64,000 nucleotides of DNA, from assembly GCF_029227915.1 (NCBI RefSeq), contig NC_079884.1:29018001-29082000 (forward strand), written 5' to 3'. The position numbers were made by a program, and so were the translations under genes. Shown in pieces: positions 23,869 through 36,900 of the stretch (the first letter of the stretch is position 1; every line of letters starts with the position of its first letter). This DNA is from Hydractinia symbiolongicarpus. Its lineage: Eukaryota; Cnidaria; Hydrozoa; Anthoathecata; Hydractiniidae. The notes beneath the pieces were generated by a model, which was not told the origin of the DNA, did not search any database, and saw only the letters and a list, made by a program, of their open reading frames with translations.

Positions 23869-25723
23869 CAACGGTTGCGTTACATATTCGTACCAAAATG
23901 TATTTAGTGATTTTCTTCCGATATTACTAAGTTGTATTGCTTTTAACAGTGAAATGATTGACTGTGGGAATTAATAGAACTGATTCTGGACTGTGACTTT
24001 ATAAATATGATAAATAAGCCAATTGGTCTCCAAGGAATAACATTCTTCTTAATTTGACATGATTGCCGGAATTCATCGATTACATTAGGCTCTGTGGTAG
24101 CGTTTTATTTAAAAATTTAGATAAATAAGTCTTTTCTTACTGTGGGTCCAATCCTGGCCGTTAGCACGCACTGAATAAATAGGAACAGTTCAAAAGACTA
24201 CATTTCATTGACTTTCTAGCGGTATAAATCCGTTTGAGTTACAACGGTTGCGTCACACATTCGTATCAACATGTATTTTGCGATAGTATTCGGATATTAC
24301 TAGGTTGCATCGCTTTTAACAGTGAAACGCTTGACTGTGGGACTTAATTGAACTGAGTTTGGACTTTGACTTTATGAATGTGATAAATGAGCCAGTTTGA
24401 CTACATGAAATAACATTTTTCTTAATTTGACATGATTGCTGGAACTCAGCGATTACACTGGGCGTTTCATTTAAAAACTAAGATAAAAAATTCAGTTTTT
24501 ACAGTGGGACCATTCTTAGCCGTCAGCTCGCGCTGAAGAAATAGAGACAGTTTCAAAAACCACATTTCATTTACTTTCTAACGGTGTCAATCCGTTTGAG
24601 TTTCAACGGTTGCGTCACATTTTCGTACCAACATGTATTTAGTAATTTTCTTCCAATATTACTAAGTTGTATCAGTGTTAACAGTGAAACGATTGTTTGT
24701 GGGACTTAATTGAACTTATTCTGGGCAGTGACCTTATAAATGTGATAAATGAGCCAATTGGACTACAAGAACTAAAAGTCTTCTTAATTTGACATGATTG
24801 CTGGAACTCAGCGATTACACTGGGCGCTGTGGTAGAGCTTTATTTAAAAATTTAGATAAAAAAAGTCTTTCCTTGCTGTGGGACCAATCCTGGCCGTTAG
24901 CACGCGCTGAATAAATAGGAACAGTTCCAAAGACTGCATTTCATTGACTTTCTAGCGGTATAAGTCCGTTTGAGTTACAACGGTTCTGTCTTATATTCGT
25001 ACCAACATGTATTTAGCGATAGTATTCGGATAGTACTAGGTTGCATCGCTTTTAACAGTGAAACGCTTGACTGTGGGACTGAATTGAACTGATTTTGGAC
25101 TTTGACCTTGTAAATGTGATAAATGAGCCAGTTTGACTACAAGAAATAACATTTTTCTTAATTTGACATGATTGCTTGAACTCAGCGATTACACTGGGCA
25201 CTGTGGTAGCGTTTTATTTAAAAATTTAGATAAATAAGTCTTTTCTTACTGTGGGACCAATCCTGGCCGTTAGCACGCACTGAATAAATAGGAACAGTTC
25301 CAAAGGATACATTTCATTGACTTTCTAACGGTGTCATTCCGTTTGCGTAACAACGGTTGCGTTACATATTCGTACCAACATGTATTTAGTGATTTTCTTC
25401 CGATATTACTAAGTTGTATTGCTTCTAACAGTGAAAGGATTGACTGTTTGAATAAATAGAACTGTTTCTGGACTGTGACCTTATAAATGTGATAAATGAG
25501 CCAATTGGTCTCCAAGGAATTACATTCTTCTTAATTTGACATGATTGCCGGAATTCATCGATTACATTAGGCTCTGTGGTAGCGCTTTATTTAAAAATTT
25601 AGACAAATAAGTCTTTTCTTACTGTGGGACCAATCTTGGCCGTTAGCACGCGCTGAATAAATAGGAACAGTTTCAAATACTACATTTCATTGACTTTCTA
25701 GCGGCATAATTCCGTTTGAATTA
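23869..25723 (+). repeat. Segment matching the left end of the window
   Basis: Starts are 23869, 24242, 24604, 24978 and 25351. Units 23869, 24242 and 24604 match 747, 1120 and 1482, including the CCAAAATG variant, the 362-bp deletion unit with CGTATCAACATG, and the unusual TATCAGTGTTAACAG unit. Unit 25351 matches 6785 and the LINE-interrupted unit (GTGAAAGGATTGACTGTTTG). Unit 24978 is a hybrid whose end carries the CGTAACAACGG junction. Confidence 0.85.
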
Positions 25724-28700
25724 CAACGGTTGCGTCACATATTCGTACCAACATGTACTTAGCGATAGTATTCGGATATTACTAGGTTGCATCGCTTTTA
25801 ACAGTGAAACGATTGACCGTGGGACTTAATTGAACTGATTCTGGACTGTGACCTTATAAATGTGATAAATGAGCCAATTGGACTCCAAGGAATAACATTC
25901 TTTTTAATTCGACATGATTTCTGGAATTCAGCGAGTACACTAGCCCCTGTGGTAGCTCTTTTTTTAAAAATTTAGATAAATAAATCATTTTTTACTGTGG
26001 GACCAATCCTAGTCGTTAGTTCGCGCTGAAGAAATACAGACAGTTGCAAAAACTACATTTCATTGACTTTCTAACGGGGTCAATCCGTTTGAGTTACAAC
26101 AGTTGCGTCACATATTCGTACCAACATGTATTTTAATGGATTTCTTCCGATATTACTAAGCTGTATTGCTTTTAACAGTGAAACGATTGACTGTGGGAAT
26201 TAATTGAACTGATTCTAGAATGTGACCGTATAAATGTGATAAATGAGCCAATTGGTTTCCAAGGAATAACATTTTTCTTAATTTGACATGATTGCTGGAA
26301 TTCAGGGATTACATTATCCTCGCTTGTAGCGCTTTATTTAAAAATTTAGATAAATAATTCTTTCCTTACTGTGGGACCAATCCTGGCCGTTAGCACGCGC
26401 TGAATAAATAGGAACAGTTCCAAAGACTACATTTCATTGACTTTCTAGCGGTATAAATCCGTTTGAGTTACAACGGTTGCGTCACATATTCATACCAACA
26501 TGTAATTAGCGATATTACTAGGTTGTATTGCTTTTAACATTGAAACGATTGACTGTGGGAATTAATAGAACTGATTCTGGACTGTGACCTTATATTTGTG
26601 ATAAATGAGCCAATTGGTGTCCAAAGAATAACATTCTTCTTAATTTGATATGATTGCTTGAATTCAGCGATTACATTAGGCTCCGTGGTAGCGCTTTATT
26701 TAAAAATTTAGATAAAAAAGTCTTTCCTTGCTGTGGGACCAATCCTGGCCGTTAGCACGCGCTGAATAAATAGGAAAAGTTCCAAAGACAGCATTTCATT
26801 GACTTTCTAGCGGTATAAGTCCGTTTGAGTTACAACGGTTGCGTCACACATTCGTACCAACATGTATTTAGCCATAGTATTCGGATATTACTAGGTTGCA
26901 TCGCTTTTAACAGTGAAACGCTTGACTGTGGGACTTAATTGAACTGATTTTGGACTTTGACTTTATGAATGTGATAAATGAGCCAGTTTGACTACATGAA
27001 ATAACATTTTTCTTAATTTGACATGATTGCTGGAACTCAGCGATTACACTGGGCACTGTGGAACCGATTCATTTAAAAATTAAGATAAAAAATTCAGTTT
27101 TTACAGTGGGACCAATCTTAGCCGTTAGCTCGCGCTGAAGAAATAGAGACAGTATCAAAAACTACATTTCATTTACTTTCTAACGGTGTCTTCCGTTTGC
27201 GTAACAACGGTTGCGTTACATATTCGTACCAACATGTATTTAGTGATTTTCTTCCGATATTACTAAGTTGTATTGCTTCTAACAGTGAATGGATTGACTG
27301 TGTGAATAAATAGAACTGTTTCTGGACTGTGACCTTATAAATGTAATAAATGAGCCAATTGATCTCCAAGGAATTACATTCTTCTTAATTTGACATGATT
27401 GCCGGAATTCATCGATTACATTAGGCTCTGTGGTAGCGCTTTATTTAAAAATTTAGACAAATAAGTCTTTTCTTACTGTGGGACCAATCCTGGCCGTTAG
27501 CACGGGCTGAATAAATAGGAACAGTTTCAAATACTACATTTCATTGACTTTTTAGCGACATAATTCTGTTTGAATTACAACGGTTGCGTCACATATTCGT
27601 ACCAACATGTACTTAGCGATAGTATTCGGATATTACTAGGTTGCATCGCTTTCAACAGTGAAACGTTTGACCGTGGGACTTAATTAAACTGATTCTGGAC
27701 TGTGACATTATAAATGTGATAAATGAGTCAATTGGTGTCCAAAGAATAACATTCTTCTTAATTTGATATGATTGCTGGAATTCAGCGATTACATTAGGCT
27801 CTGTGGTAGCGCTTTATTTAAAAATTTAGATAAAAAAGTCTTTCCTTGCTGTGGGACCAATCCTGGCCGTTAGCACGCGCTGAATAAATAGGAAAAGTTC
27901 CAAAGACTGCATTTCATTGACTTTCTAGCGGTATAAGTCCGTTTGAGTTACAACGGTTGCGTCACACATTCGTACCAACATGTATTTAGCCATAGTATTC
28001 GGATATTACTAGGTTGCATCGCTTTTAACAGTGAAACGCTTGACTGTGGGACTTAATTGAACTGATTTTGGACTTTGACTTTATGAATGTGATAAATGAG
28101 CCAGTTTGACTACATGAAATAACATTTTTCTTAATTTGACATGATTGCTGGAACTCAGCGATTACACTGGGCGCTGTGGTACCGATTCATTTAAAAATTT
28201 AGATAAATAAGTCATTTTTACTGTGGGACCAATTCTAGCCGTTAGCGCGCGCTAAAAATATAGAGACAGTTTCAAAAACTCCACTTCATTGACTTTCTAA
28301 CGGTGTCAATCCGTTTGAGTTACAACGGTTGCGTCACATTTTCGTACCAACATGTATTTAGTAATTTTTTCCAATATTACTAAGTTGTATCGGTGTTAAC
28401 AGTGAAGCGTGGGAGTTAAGATAAATAAGACTTTTCTTACTGTGGGACCAATCCTGACCGTTAGCACGCGCTGCATAAATAGGATCGGTTCCAAAGACTA
28501 CATTACATTGACTTTCTAGCGGCATAAATCCGTTTGAGTTACAACAGTTGCGTCACATTTTCGTACCAACATGCATTTAGTGATTTTTTTCCGATATTAC
28601 TAAGTTGTATCGCTTTTAACAGTGAAACGATTGACTGTGGGACTTAATTGAACTGATTCTGGGCAGTGACCTTATAAATGTGATAAATGAGCCAATTGGA

Positions 28701-30768
28701 CTACAAGAACTAAAAGTCTTCTTAATTTAGCATGATTGCTGGAACTCAGCGATTACACTGGGCGCTGTGGTAAAGCTTTATTTAAAAATTAGGATAAATA
28801 AGACATTTTTTACTGTGGGACCAATCCTAGCCGTTAGTTCGCGTTGAATAAATAGGAACAGTTTCAAATACTACATTTCATTGACTTTCTAGCGGCATAA
28901 TTCCGTTTGAATTACAACGGTTTCGTCACATATTCGTACCAACATGTACTTACCGATAGTATTCGGATATTACTAGGTTGCATCGCATTTAACAGTGAAA
29001 CGATTGACCGTGGGACTTAATTGAACTGATTCTGGACTGTGACCTTATAAATGTGATAAATGAGCCAATTGGACTCCAAAGAATAACATTCTTTTTAATT
29101 CGACATGATTTCTGGAATTCAGCGAGTACACTAGGCCCTGTGGTAGCTCTTTTTTTAAAAATTTAGATAAATAAATCATTTTTTACTGTGGGACCAATCC
29201 TAGTCGTTAGTTCGCGCTGAAGAAATACAGACAGTTGCAAAAACTACATTTCATTGACTTTCTAACGGTGTCAATCCGTTTGAGTTACAACGATTGCGTC
29301 ACATATTCGTACCAACATGTATTTTAATGGATTTCTTCCGATATTACTAAGCTGTATTGCTTTTACCAGTGAAACGATTGACTGTGGGAATTAATTGAAC
29401 TGATTCTAGAATGTGACCGTATAAATGTGATAAATGAGCCAATTGGTTTCCAAGGAATAACATTTTTCTTAATTTGACATGATTGCTGGAATTCAGGGAT
29501 TACATTAGCCTCGCTGGTAGCGCTTTATTTAAAAATTTAGATAAATAATTCTTTCCTTACTGTGGGACCAATCCTGGCCGTTAGCACGCGCTGAATAAAT
29601 AGGAACAGTTCCAAAGACTACATTTCATTGACTTTCTAGCGGTATAAATCCGTTTGAGTTACAACGGTTGTGTCACATAGTCATACCAACATGTATTTAG
29701 CGATATTACTAGGTTGTATTGCTTTTAACATTGAAACGATTGACTGTGGGAATTATTAGAACTGATTCTGAACTGTGACCTTATAAATGTGATAAATGAG
29801 CCAATTGGTGTACAAAGAATAACATTCTTCTTAATTTGATATGATTGCTTGAATTCAGCGATTACATTAGGCTCTGTGGTAGCGCTTTACTTAAAAATTT
29901 AGATAAAAAAGTCTTTCCTTGCTGTGGGACCAATCCTGGCCGTTAGCACGCGCTGAATAAATAGGAAAAGTTCCAAAGACTGCATTTCATTGACTTTCTA
30001 GCGGTATAAGTCCGTTTGAGTTACAACGGTTGCGTCACACATTCGTACCAACATGTATTTAGCCATAGTATTCGGATATTACTAGGTTGCATCGCTTTTA
30101 ACAGTGACACGCTTGACTGTGGGACTTAATTGAACTGATTTTGGACTTTGACTTTATGAATGTGATAAATGAGCCAGTTTGACTACATGAAATAACATTT
30201 TTCTTAATTTGACATGATTGCTGGAACTCAGCGATTACACTGGGCGCTGTGGTACCGATTCATTTAAAAATTAAGATAAAAAATTCAGTTTTTACAGTGG
30301 GACCAATCTTAGCCGTTAGCTCGCGCTGAAGAAATAGAGGCAGTATCAAAAACTACATTTCATTTACTTTCTAACGGTGTCTTCCGTTTGCGTAACAACG
30401 GTTGCGTTACATATTCGTACCAACATGTATTTAGTGATTTTCTTCCGATATTACTAAGTTGTATTGCTTCTAAAAGTGAATAGATTGACTGTGTGAATAA
30501 ATAGAACTGTTTCTGGACTGTGACCTTATAAATGTAATAAATGAGCCAATTGGTCTCCAAGGAATTACATTCTTCTTAATTTGACATGATTGCCGGAATT
30601 CATCGATTACATTAGGCTCTGTGGTAGCGCTTTATTTAAAAATTTAGACAAATAAGTCTTTTCTTACTGTGGGACCAATCCTGGCCGTTAGCACGGGCTG
30701 AAAATATAGAGACAGTTTCAAAAACTCCACTTCATTGACTTTCTAACGGTGTCAATCCGTTTGAGTTA
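25724..30768 (+). repeat. Nine-unit higher-order repeat, 3,191 bp, one full and one partial copy
   Basis: The full copy is 25724-28914, with starts 25724, 26097, 26471, 26833, 27205, 27578, 27951, 28323 and 28542. The partial copy has starts 28915, 29288, 29662, 30024 and 30396. Matching units lie exactly 3,191 bp apart. Shared markers include the 362-bp units at 26471 and 29662 (11 bp missing next to GCGATATTAC), the TTAGCCATAG variant at 26833 and 30024, and the GTCTTCCGTTTGCG junction. Units 27578 and 27951 partly repeat 26471 and 26833 inside the unit. The unit at 28323 is only 219 bp. Confidence 0.88.
28323..28541 (+). repeat. 219-bp truncated monomer, copy 1
   Basis: The unit runs normally to AACAGTGAAGCG, then jumps to GAGTTAAGATAAATAAGAC, losing about 154 bp from the middle of the monomer. 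The junction is shared with the units at 33373 and 35830, so one deletion event was later copied. Confidence 0.9.
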
Positions 30769-33700
30769 CAACGGTTGCGTCACATATTCGTACCAACATG
30801 TATTTAGTGATTTTTTTCCGATATTACTAAGTCGTATCGTTTTTAACAGTGAAACGATTAACTGTGGGACTTAATTGAACTGATTCTGGGCTGTGACCTT
30901 ATAAATGTGATAAATGAGCCAATTGGACTCCAAGGAATAACATTCTTCTTAATTTGACATGATTGCTGGAATTAAGCGATTACATTATGCTCTGTGGTAG
31001 CGCTTTATTTAAAAATTTAAATAAATAAGTCTTTTCTTACTGTGGGACAAATCCTAGCCGTTAGTTCGCGTTGAAGAAATAGAGACAGTTTCAAAAACTA
31101 CATTTCATTGATTTTCTACCGGTGTCAATCCGTTTGAGTTACAATGGTTGCGTCACATATTCGTACCAACATTTATTTAGTGATTTTTTTCCGATATTAC
31201 TAAATTGTATCGCTTTTAACAGTGAAACGATTGACTGTGGGACTAAATTGAACTGATTCTGGACTGTGACCTTATAAATGTGATAAATGAGCCAATTGGA
31301 CTCCAAGGAATAACATTCTTCTTAATTCGACATGATTGCTGGAACTCAGCGATTACACTGGGCGCTGTGGTAGAGCTTTATTTAAAAATTTAGACAAATA
31401 AGTCTTTTCTTACTGTGGAACCAATCCTGGCCGTTAGCACGCGCTGAATAAATAGAGACAGTTTCAAATAATACATTTCACTGACTTTCTAACGGTGTCA
31501 GTCCGTTTAAGTTACAACGGTTGGGTCACATATTCGTACCAACATGTATTTAGCGATAGTATTCGGATATTACTAGGTTGCATCGCTTTCAACAGTGAAA
31601 CGTTTGACCGTGGGACTTAATTAAACTGATTCTGGACTGTGACCTTATAAATGTGATAAATGAGCCAGTTTGACTACAAAGAATAACATTCTTCTTAATT
31701 TGACATGATTGCTGGAATTCAGCGATTATATTAGGCTCTGTAGTAGCGCTTTATTTAAAAATTTAGATAAAAAAGTCTTTCCTTGCTGTGGAACCAATCC
31801 TGGCCGTTAGCACGCGCTGAATAAATAGGAACAGTTCCAAAGACTGAATTTCATTGACTTTCTAGCGGTATAAGTCCGTTTGAGTTACAACGGTTCTGTC
31901 TTATATTCGTACCAACATTTATTTAGCGATAGTATTCGGATATTACTAGGTTGCATCGCTTTTAACAGTGAAACGCTTGACTGTGGGACTTATGAACTGA
32001 TTTTGGACTTTGACCTTGTAAATGTGATAAATGAGCCAGTTTGACTACAAGAAATAACATTTTTCTTAATTTGACATGATTGCTGGAACTCAGCGATTAC
32101 ACTGGGCACTGTGGTAGCGCTTTATTAAAAAATTAAGATAAACAAGTCATTTTTTACTGTGGGACCAATCCTAGCCGTTAGCTCGCGCTGAAGAAATAGA
32201 GACAGTTTCAAATAATAAGTTTCATTGACTTTCTAACGGTGTCAATCCGTTTGAGTTACAACGGTTGCGTTACATATTCGTACCAACATGTATTTAGTGA
32301 TTTTCTTCCGATATTACTAAGTTGTATTGCTTTTAACAGTGAAATGATTGACTGTGGGAATTAATAGAACTGATTCTGGACTTTGACCTTATAAATATGA
32401 TAAATGAGCCAATTGGTCTCCAAGGAATAACATTCTTCTTAATTTGACATGATTTCCGGAATTCATCGATTACATTAGGCTCTGTGGTAGCGTTTTATTT
32501 AAAAATTTAGATAAATAAGTGTTTTCTTACTGTGGGACCAATCCTGGCCGTTAGCACGCACTGAATAAATAAGAACAGTTCCAAAGACTACATTTCATTG
32601 ACTTTCTAGCGGTATAAGTCCGTTTGAGTTACAACGGTTGCGTCACATATTCGTACCAACATGTATTTAGCGATATTTTCCGCTATTACTGGGCTGCATC
32701 GCTTTTAACAGTGAAACGATTGACTGTGGGACTTAATTGAACTGATTTTGAACTGTAATCTTATAAATGTGAAAGTGAGACAATTGGACTTCAAGAAATA
32801 ACATTCTTCTTAATTTGACATGATTGCCGAAACTCAGCGATTACACTGGGCGCTGTGGTAGCGATTCATTTAAAAATTAAGATAAAAAATTCAGTTTTTA
32901 CTGTGGGACCAACCTAGCCGTTAGCTCGCGCTGAAGAAATAGAGACAGTTTCAAATACTACATTTCATTGACTTTCTAACGGTGTCAGTCCGTTTAAGTT
33001 ACAACGGTTGAGTCACATATTCGTACCAATATGTATTTAGCGATATTTTTCTAATATTACTAGGTTGCATCGCTTTTAACAGTGAAACGATTGACTGTGG
33101 GACTTAATTGAACTAACTTTTGACTGTGACCTGATAAATGTAATAAATGAGACAATTGGTCTCCAAGAAGTAACATTCTTCTTAATTTGACATAATTGCC
33201 AGACTCAGCCATTACACTGGGCGCTGTGGTAGCGCTTCATTTAAAAATTTAGATAAATAAGTCATTTTTACTGTGGGACCAATCCTAGCCGTTAGCGCGC
33301 GCTGAAAATATAGAGACAGTTTCAAAAACTCCACTTCATTGACTTTCTAACGATGTCAATCCGTTTGAGTTACAACAGTTGCGTCACATTTTCGTACCAA
33401 CATGTATTTAGTAATTTTTTCCAATATTACTAAGTTGTATCGGTGTTAACAGTGAAGCGTTGGAGTTTAGATAAATAAGACTTTTCTTACTGTGTGACCA
33501 ATCCTGACCGTTAGCACGCGCTGAATAAATAGGATCGGTTCCAAAGACTACATTACATTGACTTTCTAGCGGCATAAATCCGTTTGAGTTACAACGGTTG
33601 CGTCACATTTTCGTACCAACATGCATTTAGTGATTTATTTCCGATATTACTAAGTTGTATCGCTTTTACCAGTGAAACGATTGACTGTGGGACTTAATTG

Positions 33701-33964
33701 AACTGATTCTGGGCAGTGACCTTATAAATGTGATAAATGAGCCAATTGGACTACAAGAACTAAAAGTCTTCTTAATTTAGCATGATTGCTGGAACTCAGC
33801 GATTACACTGGGCGCTGTGGTAGAGCTTTATTTAAAAATTAGGATAAATAAGACATTTTTTACTGTGGGACCAATCCTAGCCGTTAGTTCGCGTTGAAGA
33901 AATAGAGACAGTTTCAAAAACTACATTTCATTGATTTTATAATGGTGTCAATCCGTTTGAGTTA
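30769..33964 (+). repeat. Heterogeneous satellite block
   Basis: Starts are 30769, 31142, 31515, 31888, 32259, 32632, 33002, 33373 and 33592. Lengths are 373 except 371 at 31888, 370 at 32632, 371 at 33002 and 219 at 33373. Units 31888 and 32259 resemble 374 and 747. Unit 30769 resembles the D type and 31142 the A type of the four-monomer repeat that follows, so they look like its precursors. Units 32632 and 33002 are more diverged (CTGGGCTGCATCG, GAACTAACTTTTG). Confidence 0.82.
33373..33591 (+). repeat. 219-bp truncated monomer, copy 2
   Basis: Same internal deletion as at 28323, here reading GAAGCGTTGGAGTTTAGATA across the junction. It is followed by the same neighbour type (33592, with CCAACATGCATTTAG) as the other two copies (28542 and 36049). 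Confidence 0.9.
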
Positions 33965-36900
33965 CAACGGTTGCCTCACATATTCGTACCAACATGTATT
34001 TAGTGATTTTTTTCCGATATTACTAAGTCGTATCGTTTTTAATAGTGAAACGATTGACTGTGGGACTTAATTGAACTGATTCTGGGCTGTGACCTTATAA
34101 ATGTGATAAATGAGCCAATTGGACTCCAAGGAATAACATTCTTCTTAATTTGACATGATTGCTGGAATAAAGCGATTACATTATGCTCTGTGGTAGCGCT
34201 TTATTTAAAAATTTAAATAAATAAGTCTTTTCTTACTGTGGGACAAATCCTAGCCGTTAGTTCGCGTTGAAGAAATAGAGACAGTTTCAAAAACTACATT
34301 TCATTGATTTTCTACCGGTGTCAATCCGTTTGAGTTACAATGGTTGCGTCACATATTCGTACCAACATTTATTTAGTGATTTTTTTCCGATATTACTAAG
34401 TTGTATCGCTTTTAACAGTGAAACGATTGACTGTGGGACTTAATTGAACTGATTCTGGACTGTGACCTTATAAATGTGATAAATGAGCCAATTGGACTCC
34501 AAGGAATAACATTCTTCTTAATTTGACATGATTGCTGGAACTCAGCGATTACACTGGGCGCTGTGGTAGAGCTTTATTTAAAAATTAAGATAAATAAGTC
34601 ATGTTTTACTGTGGGACCAATCCTAGCCGTTAGTTCGCGTTGAAGAAATAGAGACAGTTTCAAAAACTACATTTCATTGATTTTCTAACGGTGTCAATCC
34701 ATTTGAGTTACAACGGTTGCGTCACATGTTCGTACCAACATGTATTTAGTGTTTTTTTTCCAATATTACTAAGTGGTATCGCTTTTAACAGTGAAACGAT
34801 TGACTGTGGGACTTAATTGAACTGATTCTGGGCTGTGACCTTATAAATGTGATAAATGAGCCGATTGGACTCCAAGGAATAACATTCTTCTTAATTTGAC
34901 ATGATTGCTGGAATTCAGCGATTACATTAGGCTCTGTGGTAGCGCTTTATTTAAAAATTTAGATAAATAAGACTTTTCTTACTGTGGGACCAATCCTGGC
35001 CGTTAGCACGCGCTGAATAAATAGGATCAGTTCCGAAGACTACATTTCATTGACTTTCTAGCGGCATAAATCCGTTTGAGTTACAACGGTTGCGTCATAT
35101 ATTCGTGCCAACATCTACTTAGCGATAGTATTCGGATATTACTAGGTTACACCGCTTTTAACAGTGAAACGATTGACTGTGGAACTTAATTGAACTGATT
35201 TCATACTTTGACCTTATAAATGTGATAAATGAGCCAGTTTGACTACAAGAAATAACATTCTTCTTAATTTGACATGATTGCTGGAACTCAGCGATTACAC
35301 TGGGCATTGTGGTTGCGCTTTATTAAAAAATTAAGATAAACAAGTCATATTTTACTGTGGGATCAATCCTAGCTGTTAGCTCGCGCTGAAGAAATAGAGA
35401 CAGTATCAACATCTACATTTCATTGATTTTATAATGGTGTCAATCCGTTTGAGTTACAACGGTTGCCTCACATATTCGTACCAACATGTATTTAGTGATT
35501 TTTTTCCGATATTACTAAGTCGTATCGTTTTTAACAGTGAAACGATTGACTGTGGGACTTAATTGAACTGATTCTGGGCTGTGACCTTATAAATGTGATA
35601 AATGAGCCAATTGGACTCCAAGGAATAACATTCTTCTTAATCTGACATGATTGCTGGAATAAAGCGATTACATTATGCTCTGTGGTAGCGCTTTATTTAA
35701 AAATTTAAATAAATAAGTCTTTTCTTACTGTGGGACAAATCCTAGCCGTTAGTTCGCGTTGAAGAAATAGAGACAGTTACAAAAACTACATTTCATTGAT
35801 TTTCTACCGGTGTCAATCCGTTTGAGTTACAACGGTTGCGTCACATTTTCGTACCAACATGTATTTAGTAATTTTTTCCAATATTACTAAGTTGTATCGG
35901 TGTTAACAGTGAAGCGTTGGAGTTTAGATAAATAAGACTTTTCTTACTGTGGGACCAATCCTGACCGTTAGCACGCGCTGAATAAATAGGATCGGTTCCA
36001 AAGACTACATTACATTGACTTTCTAGCGGCATAAATCCGTTTGAGTTACAACGGTTGCGTCACATTTTCGTACCAACATGCATTTAGTGATTTTTTTCCG
36101 ATATTACTAAGTTGTATCGCTTTTACCAGTGAAACGATTGACTGTGGGACTTAATTGAACTGATTCTGGGCAGTGACCTTATAAATGTGATAAATGAGCC
36201 AATTGGACTACAAGAACTAAAAGTCTTCTTAATTTAGCATGATTGCTGGAACTCAGCGATTACACTGGGCGCTGTGGTAGAGCTTTATTTAAAAATTAGG
36301 ATAAATAAGACATTTTTTACTGTGGGACCAATCCTAGCCGTTAGTTCGCGTTGAAGAAATAGAGACAGTTTCAAAAACTACATTTCATTGATTTTCTACC
36401 GGTGTCAATCCGTTTGAGTTACAATGGTTGCGTCACATATTCGTACCAACCTTTATTTAGTGATTTTTTTCCGATATTACTAAGTTGTATCGCTTTTAAC
36501 AGTGAAACGATTGACTGTGGGACTTAATTGAACTGATTCTGGACTGTGACCTTATAAATGTGATAAATGAGCCAATTGGACTCCAAGGAATAACATTCTT
36601 CTTAATTCGACATGATTGCTGGAACTCAGCGATTACACTGGGCGCTGTGGTAGAGCTTTATTTAAAAATTAAGATAAATAAGTCATGTTTTACTGTGGGA
36701 CCAATCCTAGCCGTTAGTTCGCGTTGAAGAAATAGAGACAGTTTCAAAAACTACATTTTATTGATTTTCTAACGGTGTCAATCCGTTTGAGTTACAATGG
36801 TTGCGTCACATATTCGTACCAACATTTATTTAGTGATTTTTTTCCGATATTACTAAGTTGTATCGCTTTTAACAGTGAAACGATTGACTGTGGGACTTAA

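Noticed and set aside
8563-30560. Recurrent minus-strand open frames of 66-89 codons at about 8563, 10421, 14110, 18549, 25270, 27169 and 30360
   Set aside because: They fall in the same monomer type each time and are repeated because the DNA is repeated. They cross the monomer junction, change length with single-base differences, and have no recognisable domain or signal peptide. I treat them as chance frames in satellite DNA.
28323-36048. The 219-bp units as separate small mobile elements
   Set aside because: They contain only satellite sequence with an internal gap, no terminal repeats and no target duplication. Deletion plus duplication explains them.
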